Made by a program: the position numbers and the translations under genes | Part shown: in pieces, positions 56,774 through 64,000 of the stretch | How positions within the stretch are numbered: the first letter of the stretch is position 1 | Layout: the number at the start of each line of letters is the position of its first letter | Notes under the pieces: generated by a model | The model's input: the letters and a program-made list of their open reading frames with translations, nothing else | Database searches by the model: none | What the model was told of the DNA's origin: nothing | Source: Cryptomeria japonica | Lineage: Eukaryota > Streptophyta > Pinopsida > Cupressales > Cupressaceae | Assembly (NCBI RefSeq): GCF_030272615.1 | Contig: NC_081408.1 | Coordinates: forward strand, 404,295,389-404,359,388 | Length of the DNA stretch: 64,000 bases | Reading direction: 5' to 3'

Positions 56774-58259
56774 TATTAGTGAACATATTTGTCTTCTCAA
56801 AACACCTGCACAAAATGACTCCTAAACACCCAAGGCTGAAAGACAAACTTGCAACACAATAGTTGAGTCACTTGCCACAATTGTATACAAGTGCTCTCTG
56901 CTTATTTTCTAAGGCGCAGCTACCTTCGTATGATTTGCAATGAATCAAATAACTTGCTATGCCTTTAACCTGAAGACAAAGAGGGTAAACTAACATTCAT
57001 CCATTAACATGAGATGAATGTGATTACAGATTTAATGAGTTTAAAGAATACTAGATAAAAGGCACGAAGGCCATTTGTCGAATCTTCCAACTTCAAGGAA
57101 ACAAAGAAAGATTGACATTTCATTTCAGACATATGAGTAATTAAAATTCAAAGATTTTAACAAATGCATACGCATTTCAAATGAACAGGACAACATCTGA
57201 AATGATTGGGACAACTCAAAGATCATCTCCAATCAAAGAAAACATCATTAAACTCCAAGATTTAACATACGTTCTCTTCATTTTACAAATACCAAAAACA
57301 TGGCTCAAAGACCATTCAATCTTGCAGAAAATCTCCCCTCCCTCACCCACAAGCTGCTGGAAGAAAAGAAAAGAAGAAGAACCCTTGCTCTTTCAATCAT
57401 TTCACCATAAATAGTTACATGAGATCATTATTCGGTTTTATAACAGAATCTTGAAAAACCTTTTGACTTATGCTTTTCACTTTCCCCATTACTCTTTTTT
57501 TATAACATAAAATACTTATAAACATTTAGAAATATAATTCTCTAAATTTTATAATAATATTTGGATAAGTGGCATTTGAATATTTTAAACCAAAATGAAA
57601 ATATTCAATATGCTCGGCGGGCTGAAAATATTTGTGATAGTCAAAGTCTGTCTCGGTACGGGAGCCATAACTTTTGTTTCCACCGTTGGATCTTTCTCAA
57701 TTTTGGATATGTTGGTCAAAACCTAGCCTTCTCCATTCTGACCAGAGAGATTTCAAAAATAATTGCTGAGTAAAAATATATGAGCTATTGTGTGCGGTTC
57801 TATATGACTATCATAAAATCAGACTTGCAGAGCTTGAACCTTGAACTTCATCGAACTGTTTGAACATCCTTGAACTGTTTGAACATCCCTGAACTATTTG
57901 AACTTCCCTAAACTATTTAAACTTTCCTGACCTATTTGAACATCCTTGCACTGTTTGAACATAATGAACCTGCTTGAACTGAATGAACTGTTTGAACTTC
58001 CTTGAACTGTTTGAACTTCCTTGAACTGTTTGAACAATATATGACATATCACTTGCACAACACTTAAGTGAACGTTAGCCCAAAAATGTCTTAGACTTAG
58101 GACCTGCAGTAACTAAATGAACACTACGAACTCTGTTCAAGATGGTTCAAGGGGTTCAAGAGGCTCAACAGACCATTGAACCTTAATGTTAAGGATCTAA
58201 AAGAAAAATGATTTGCAAGGTGACACACTCTTGTTATGAGGGACGAATGACAAGGTAAC
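56774..58259. mobile_element. Unclassified 1.49-kb insertion in the 5' LTR of element E
   Basis: The other LTR copy of E is uninterrupted here (48945-48960), so 56774-58259 was added later. It is flanked by ACATCC on both sides (56768-56773, 58260-58265). It opens TATTAGTGAACATATTTG and ends GAATGACAAGGTAAC, with no TG...CA, no terminal inverted repeat that I can see, no poly(A) and no protein domain. It contains a GAACTGTTT minisatellite. It could be a truncated DNA transposon, a solo LTR with decayed ends, or filler DNA. Confidence 0.7.
57840..58035. repeat. GAACTGTTT minisatellite
   Basis: About ten units of 18-20 bp, TTGAACTGTTTGAACATCC or ...TTCC. The word GAAC repeats about every nine bases, so the unit is itself a dimer. 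It lies within the unclassified insertion. Confidence 0.88.
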
Positions 58260-58265
58260 ACATCC

Positions 58266-58704
58266 AACCCATCATTTTAGGGTTTGTAACAATATATAGT
58301 ATCCTTTCCTCAGTCTGTGTGCCAAAATTAGGGTTCTCGATGCTAAACTAAGGTTTTTGACCTATTAGGTGGAAAAGTTGCTTGACAACTTTGAAAAGTT
58401 GTCATGCAACTTTTTGCAACTTTTGAGCAACTTTTGCATTGTTGCTTTTCTTGACTCCTAGGCCTACATTGGGCTATCCTATGGACACCACCATGCTAAA
58501 AGGACCCCAAACTCATCAATGGCACACATACCCTCTCCTCCACAATAAACCTCAACCAAGACTTGAGAACCTAGGACCTAAACTAGGACCTAAATAAGAC
58601 CAATGAGCTCATGGCTATTATTACATTTAAAATGGCTTCTTAAAGAAGCAAAGCACTAACAAAAACCAAAAGGAGGAATACCTTAGACGGGTGCTCTTGC
58701 ACCA
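58266..58704 (-). repeat. 5' LTR of element E, second part
   Basis: Continues 55625-56773; matches 48958-49396 and ends GTGCTCTTGCACCA. It is followed by the target duplication CCTTG at 58705-58709. Confidence 0.92.
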
Positions 58705-58709
58705 CCTTG
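58705..58709. repeat. Target-site duplication of element E, right copy
   Basis: CCTTG, identical to 47803-47807. Confidence 0.95.
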
Positions 58710-58822
58710 GGAAGTTGTGCTTTTCAATATAGCTCCATAAATTGCACCAAGAGTCCCATTGGTGTGTGGATCTTTTGGAAACTGAAATTTTACATTTCTT
58801 TACCCCACATTTCCTGCACACA
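58710..58822 (+). repeat. 3' LTR of element D, last part
   Basis: GGAAGTTG through TTTCCTGCACACA matches the end of the 5' LTR (29583-29692). What follows (ATATTTAATAGCC) is unlike the left flank of D. Confidence 0.88.
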
Positions 58823-59189
58823 ATATTTAATAGCCTAAATCCAGAAAATTGGCTGATTTTTTCAATTTTTGATCCCTCTTGAATCTAAAATACCTCCAAA
58901 ATTCAACATTTCAAATTTCAACAAAAAACTTAAAATTAAGAGGTTAATTATAGTCTGCCCTGATTTTAAAATTCTGATTTTAAAATTAAAAGGTATTCCT
59001 TTGGCCCTAATTTTAAAATTCCAATTTCCTTTCATTTTTGGAAATTGTTTTATCGTCTTCTTCCAACAAAGTTCAAATTGTTTAATCAAGATTTTTCTTA
59101 AAATTTGCATTACTCAATTTTGTAAGCTTTGTTCCTATACTTCAAAATTCAAAATTCAAAATTCAAAATTTAAATTTTCCCTCTAGTGC
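58823..59189 (+). other. Leader fragment of element F
   Basis: AT-rich, no gene. Repeats of TTAAAATT and CAAAATTCAAAATTCAAAAT (59145-59170). No PBS. Confidence 0.5.
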
Positions 59190-61173
59190 ATGAGTTTTAC
59201 CACTATTAGTCCTACCTTTCCTATCCCTATTAGGAGAAGCATTAGAATTAAGGCCTCCAAAGGTTTAATTACTGAGGAGATGGATCCTAATCTGGGTGAC
59301 TTCTTTAATGAGGATCATGCTAATTGTTTCCATCTTAATCATGTGCCTATTCACCCCATTCATGAATCCCATGATGAAGAAGAAGCTTTAACTAGGGTCT
59401 CTATAGAACAACTTTCCACATTGGACAATCAATTTGATAACTTTCAACAATGGATGTCCCAAGAATACCCTAATAGCGAAGCTCTTCCATTAATTGAAGG
59501 CCTTAAGCACATGATTCAAAGTGATAATAATGGAATTGATATATTGTGTGGCATTGCACATATTGTTGATTCTAATGTCATTCCTAACAAGAGTTGTGCC
59601 GAAACCCTAGGTTATTCACAACCTTCAACACAAGTCAATCCTTCTATTCCTTTGACTACTCTTATGACTAGTATTTGTACTTTTACCTCCAACATCATGG
59701 CTACTTCAAGTCAAAGTGTCATTCCTACAACCATTGGTCATGGGGGAAATCTCTTTTCTTCATTTAATCCTCCATCTTTACCTATGTCTTCCATAAGTAT
59801 TCCTATTATTCCTCAACAAATCAATGTGACACAAGGGGGTAATTCCTTCAACAACTTTGTTCCTCCTTTAAGCATCCCTTTTCCTACCCAATCATCACCT
59901 ATGCCTACTTATCATAATGTCCCACCACCTTCTTCTTAGTCCATGCCTTCTTTCAATAACATCACACCACCTTCTTAATCAATAATGGCTAACATCAATT
60001 CTTCTACCGAAGCTACAATTAACAATCCTTTTCAAACCGTGTCTTCCTTACAACAACAAATTGCTTCTATGAGTCAATCCAAGTTTAGTGTGCCCACCTT
60101 TGATGTTGCGATCCCACTTTCTCTTGATATTGTTAAAGCCCTACCACCTAAACATGTTGAGGTCCCTCAATTAGAACTCTATAATAGAAAAGGTGATCCT
60201 CTTATGCATGTCAAAATATTTCAAACCTTGTGTACCAATTTTGCCTATGATCAAAGATTGCTTGCAAAATTGTTTACAAGAACACTAAGAGATAAGGCTT
60301 TACAATGGTATTGATCTTTTCCTTCTTATTCTATCACTTCCTTTCAACAACTGGCAAATGCTTTCATCCAACAATTTCAAAACAACATTGGTCCTAAAAT
60401 CACTTTGACTGATTTAATGCATTGTAAACAAGGTGTTAAAGAAAAAGTAATAGATTTCATTGGTAGATATAAGAATTTGTGTGCTCAAATTTCTTTTCAT
60501 GTACATGATAATGATATTCAATGAATTTTCATTTCTAATTTGTAAAAAGATATTAGGGAAAAGCTTCTTTTGTCTGAGTTTACTTCCTTTCCACAGTTGT
60601 GCGCAATAATCCATAATTATCAATTGGTTGTGAGTTAAATGGAGCAATCCACTCCTATGGATCTGAGTGATAAGGGGGAGAGTGTTCAACAACTGTTTGT
60701 GAAGTTCAAACCAACAAAAAACTTCATCAAGTTCAATGATACAATCAACAATAACAATGTGAATGCTACAACAAGTGTGCCTTCTCTTTCTAATTTTTTC
60801 CAAAGAGAAAGATAGTTTACTCATTTGAATGAATCTTTACATAGTATTATGTCTCAATTGTTTCACATAAATGTTATCAAACTTCCTCCTATAAAACCAG
60901 TTGATCCTTCTAAACTTGCATCCCCTTATTTTGATAACAATTCATTTGTCAACTTCATCGTCAGCTTGGTCATGATACTGAGAAATGTTTCACATTGAAG
61001 AATAAGATTCAAGACTTGACTGATAATAATACTATATTTGTGGTAGGTTTGAATGATAAAGGGAATAAATCAGTAGCTCCTCCTAATCAAAATCTTAATA
61101 TTTTCACTGATCCCTTGCCTTCTCATACCTCTAACGTTATTGAGATTGTGCCTATTTCTTTTTCTTCTGAATA
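59190..61173 (+). pseudogene. gag of element F (decayed)
   Basis: Starts MSFTTISPTFPIPIRRSIRI. A long N-terminal region is acidic (HESHDEEEALTRVSIEQLST) and then Ser/Pro/Thr-rich. The capsid-type domain is at about 60150-60600 (LELYNRKGDPLMHVKIFQTL, TRTLRDKALQWY, FIGRYKNLCAQISF). A Cys-x2-His-x4-His-x4-Cys knuckle is at 60947-60988 (CQLHRQLGHDTEKC). One frame change lies just before the knuckle. Stops at 59937, 59976, 60313, 60522 and others break it. The knuckle class is the same as in B and D. Confidence 0.8.
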
Positions 61174-61720
61174 ATTCACCTCTATGGCTCCGAACTTGGT
61201 TAATATGGTAGAAAAACAAGATACGCCTAAGGATCCTTGTATTACATTTGACCCTAATGATACCATTAGAGCACTCGATGGCCCTTTATACATAGTTGTG
61301 AAGGTTAAGGATATCTCTTCCCGTGGTGCCCTTATTGATCCCTCTTGCATGGTTAATGTCATAACTGAAGAGTATCTTTTCACTTTATGATTGCATAAAC
61401 CAATATATGATGCTTTTAATGTGGTTGTGAAGTTATTTGATGTCTTGTCTTTTCCTACCATTGGCTCTATCACCCTTCATGTTGAAGCTCATACCAAATC
61501 CATGAATGTTGACTTTGTTATCATACCCTCTTCTAAGCAATTCCATGTGAAGTTTGGCTATCCTTGGCTATCTTCCATGAAGGCTATTTCTTCTCCAATC
61601 CACAAGTGTCTGAAATTTCCTCACCATGGAGAAATCATAACCGTGAACCATAGCTTATTTTGTCCATCTGAAAGAAGCCCCGGTGTTCCTATTGATTTCT
61701 TTTGGCCTAAACAATTTTAA
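61174..61720 (+). pseudogene. Protease-like domain of element F
   Basis: GALIDPSCMVNVITEEYLFT at about 61325-61388 stands where Asp-Ser-Gly should be, with Asp-Pro-Ser instead. YPWLSSMKAISSPIHKCLKF and PHHGEI at about 61558-61635 match the strand after the family's GRPW (compare WIHSLQVVPSTYHQCIKFPY in B). The fold seems present, but the catalytic triplet is degenerate. One TGA at 61388-61390 lies inside it. Confidence 0.7.
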
Positions 61721-62689
61721 TCTCTTCCATCAAGGAGTGATTATCTTTTTCAATCTTATCAAAAATGGAAGAAAGATATGATCTTATATTTATGTTAACC
61801 TAGATCCCCAACACTTGAAATTCCTATTATTCTTGAAGATGAGGTTCTTCTCCTCACAGATAGAACTAATCTCCCTCCTAAGGAAGATCGTCAACCTATT
61901 CCTATGGATGTGACTATACCTTCTCCTAAGAAGAACAAAAATATTCCTCCTAAGGTTAGACCTATACCTCCTCCTCATAATGGACCTGGTCTTCTTCCTA
62001 TGCCTACCATTCCTCCTTTTATGGCGTAGTTCCACCTCCTTCCTCTTATCAAGAGAAGAGGCCTTCTTATCCTCTTGTTCAACCAAAAAGACCTTAACCT
62101 AAACCTTCAACTATCAAGGAGAGAAACATTCCTACTTTTTCAAGTGTTCCTCCTCCTTCTCAACCTTCCACTAAGACTCACGGAAATCATTGTGTGAGAG
62201 AACGCCAACGAAGATGTTGTGTTTGAGCTCGTGAAGTTTTCCCTCAAAATACTCAATCTCCTCAAACTCAGACAATTGACATGATTCCATTTTCTCCTAA
62301 GCAAGATGTTCAACCTACATCTCCGAATCATAAGTTGCATAAAACATGTGATGGTTTTACTCCTATTTGTGTTCTTGCTCCTCTTTCTCTAAACTTTGAT
62401 GAATAAATGGGTGAAAATATTATTCATGATGATAATACAACTCCTAATTCTTCTGATAGTGAGTATGAATATGTTGATGTGGACAAGCATTTATCAACTG
62501 AATTTTCACAAACCCTAATCCTAGCTCCTAGAATTGAACAAAGTGACTTACAACATGAGCATAGTCCTTGTTTGGATCTTATGATAGCTCCATCTACTAT
62601 GATCAATGTCTCTCCTCTGGCATGTTGCTCGCCTTCCCAAAATATTGATCAACAAGATCAGGAGGCGGATGTCGTGCTAGATTATTAAT
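61721..62689 (+). pseudogene. Pro/Lys-rich and acidic tail of element F reading frame
   Basis: Fragments read as PSPKKNKNIPPKVRPIPPPH and, in another frame, DSEYEYVDVDKHLSTEFSQT. In B and D an acidic linker of this kind precedes RT. Here the frame ends at 62689 with no RT behind it. Confidence 0.55.
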
Positions 62690-63428
62690 ATTAGCACTGT
62701 AGATCTTCTCTCTATCTCCTTTCTTGCTCTTTTGTGACCATTCTTGTATGTGTATCCCTGTTCTTCTATTGTTCCCTAAATGTCTACTTGGGGACGATGC
62801 ACAACATTGAGATCTTTTCTTGGTCCCTTTCATGTTGACTCAAAAGACATCTTCTCTTCCCTTTCTTCTGAGGTAGTGTCTTTCTTTGGGGAATGATGAT
62901 TATTATATGCACATATACATACATGATATACATGAGTTATCATACAACATACTAACCCCGAGGAAAGTGAAACTACCTCGTACCTCATGTTTTGTGTTCA
63001 TTATCCTTGGTTTTATTCCTCGATTGGGGACTAAATACTTGCGATAACATGCTTCCTCTCTTCTCTCTTGGGTGTATCCTACCTTAAAGCAATTGCTCGC
63101 GATAAGGCATGTGGGATCGCTTTAACATGGGGGAATAGACTCCACTCATATTTTCTTTCTTGATACTAAGAATTACTTAGTGAACTTTGTTTTGCTTTGT
63201 AATCTTTAGTATCCTTGCTTTCATGACTCATAGTGAGGGGAACTTTTCTACTTGCAGTCATGGTTCTTTCCTTCTTGATATTCCCTTTTACTTTGTCAAT
63301 TGAAGTTGTAAGACCCTAAGTCCACTAGGGGCTTGGCACATCTTGCCTCCTTGACGTGGTAAAAGTCTTTCAATATCTTATTTCCTTGTACTTTACCGAC
63401 AGTATTGGTGTACGCTCATACTCCCGCT
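62690..63428 (+). other. 3' untranslated region of element F
   Basis: No gene seen. Contains TACATACATGATATACATGA-type alternating sequence (62915-62945) and repeated CTCGCGATAA / TTGCGATAACATGC words (63040-63110). Confidence 0.6.
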
Positions 63429-63443
63429 AAAGTGGGGGCTAAA
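63429..63443 (+). other. Polypurine tract of element F
   Basis: AAAGTGGGGGCTAAA directly before TGTAG of the LTR. Confidence 0.75.
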
Positions 63444-64000
63444 TGTAGTATCATTAAATTGTGACCCTAGAAAATTTAGACTACATTAGGGTCCTCACGC
63501 ATACGAGATCGAATCCTCTAGCCTGACCAAAGACTGAAGACTGCTCAACCATTGAAATCTGCTTCTTCCTTCGCCTTCTCACCACCTTGTCTACACTCTT
63601 CCCTAGAGAAAGGGGTAAGACAAGGGCATGGCACCCCTATCCCCCCTAGGATAGGGGGATGGCACCCTTGTCCTCCTAGGATAGTGGAGTGGCACCCTTG
63701 TCCCTTGCCTATTTTGGGGCAGGACCTTTCCTAAGCATGCATTGTAGGTTGTGCAGTGAGTAGGAAACTTCCCCGATGTCGGTATGTGATGAAAATCAGT
63801 TTCATTAACCCTAATTGACATGTATTTATGTTGCATTTTCCCTCTCTTTTGCATAAGTTGGGTCAAGCGATAAGACAGATACATGAGATCACGCATTCAA
63901 GCATTCCTTTGCATCATTGAAAATTCTCAAGTCTCCCTTCAAGCCTAAGTGTTGCATTCAAGTCAAGGATTCAACCATTGAAGAGGAGATTGATTCCAAC
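63444..64000 (+). repeat. 3' LTR of element F (first 557 bp)
   Basis: Opens TGTAGTATCATTAAATTGTG next to a PPT. The TGTAG start agrees with LTRs of B and D, but the rest is different. The end is outside the window. Confidence 0.7.
63625..63712. repeat. Short tandem repeat, 3 units of about 31 bp
   Basis: Units of the type GGCACCCTTGTCCTCCTAGG followed by ATAGTGGAGT. The first unit has CCCCCTAGGATAGGGGG, a hairpin with a 5-bp CCCCC/GGGGG stem. Inside the LTR of element F. Confidence 0.8.

Larger units (their letters stand above)
47808..58704 (-). mobile_element. Element E: Ty3/gypsy chromovirus, nested in the 3' LTR of D
   Basis: Minus-strand element with LTRs of 1589 and 1588 bp (insertion removed), initiator-Met PBS, PPT and TSD CCTTG. 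Gag, protease, RT, RNase H and integrase all lie in one reading frame from 55585 to 51188 with stops only, and a chromodomain follows beyond an inserted solo LTR. Without its two insertions it is about 7.9 kb. LTR divergence is about 5% over the first 150 bases by eye, older than B. Confidence 0.93.
28323..58822 (+). mobile_element. Element D: full-structure Tat-type Ty3/gypsy retrotransposon with nested insertions
   Basis: Plus-strand element: 5' LTR, PBS, 3-kb leader, gag, protease, G-patch-like linker, RT, RNase H, extra RNase H, integrase, 6-kb 3' region with an antisense PMD-like frame, PPT and 3' LTR. The 3' LTR is split by element E, and the antisense frame by a solo LTR. Without these it is about 18.3 kb. 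Many stops and frameshifts mark it as older than B. No target-site duplication is evident: the left flank ends TCTAT and the right flank starts ATATT. Confidence 0.9.
58823..64000 (+). mobile_element. Element F: Ty3/gypsy-type element with gag and protease only, right end outside the window
   Basis: Plus strand. A leader fragment (58823-59189) is followed by a long gag, a protease-like domain, a Pro/Lys-rich tail, a PPT and the start of a 3' LTR. No RT, RNase H or integrase can be found between protease and PPT (2.0 kb). The 5' LTR and PBS are missing; the upstream LTR belongs to D and is unrelated to the LTR at 63444. It would have depended on enzymes of another element. Confidence 0.75.

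Overview
This window reads as gene-free nuclear DNA of a land plant with a large genome. A gymnosperm is my guess (inference only), from the dominance of very long Tat-type Ty3/gypsy elements. I found no host protein gene, tRNA, rRNA or CRISPR array. Almost every base falls in LTR retrotransposons nested inside one another, and their exact edges can be read from paired LTRs, primer-binding sites (PBS), polypurine tracts (PPT) and 5-bp target-site duplications (TSD). I label the elements A-F.

Left block (1-28322). Element A is an old Tat-like element on the + strand, running off the left edge. Its unusual order is gag - protease - extra RNase H (aRNH) - reverse transcriptase (RT) - RNase H (RH) - integrase (INT). 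Its aRNH is split at 1497/15811 by element B, a 14.3-kb Tat element on the - strand (1498-15810; LTRs of 1104 bp each, roughly 2% apart by eye; TSD CTTAG). A few bases after its integrase, A is split again by element C, a 5.7-kb Ty1/copia element on the - strand (18998-24679; TSD CATAC). C has lost the middle of its coding region. Beyond C lie 1.4 kb with no recognisable gene, then a 537-codon decayed reading frame of unknown function (26121-27731).

Right block (28323-64000). Element D is a Tat element on the + strand (28323-58822, about 18.3 kb once insertions are removed). It has PBS, leader, gag, protease, G-patch-like region, RT, RH, aRNH, INT and a 6-kb 3' region. That 3' region carries an antisense reading frame for a plant-mobile-domain (PMD)-like protein, itself split by a solo LTR (42986-44272; TSD CACTG). 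D's 3' LTR is split by element E, a chromovirus on the - strand (47808-58704; TSD CCTTG). E has been hit twice: a putative solo LTR separates its integrase from its chromodomain (49667-51192), and an unclassified 1.49-kb insertion lies in its 5' LTR (56774-58259). Element F (58823-64000) is a + strand element with gag and a protease-like domain but no visible polymerase; its 3' LTR runs off the right edge.

How the parts relate. None of the elements looks able to move by itself: all carry stops, frameshifts, deletions or lost catalytic residues. In A, E, the 26121 frame and the antisense PMD frame the damage is mostly stop codons explainable by single C-to-T (or G-to-A) transitions, the pattern expected of long-term cytosine methylation. 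B and D share non-coding blocks in their leaders and just after pol. These, the AGCGCAT motif arrays of D, the unknown frame and the aRNH-before-RT order of A are the most interesting signals. I saw no new defence or regulatory system and do not claim one.
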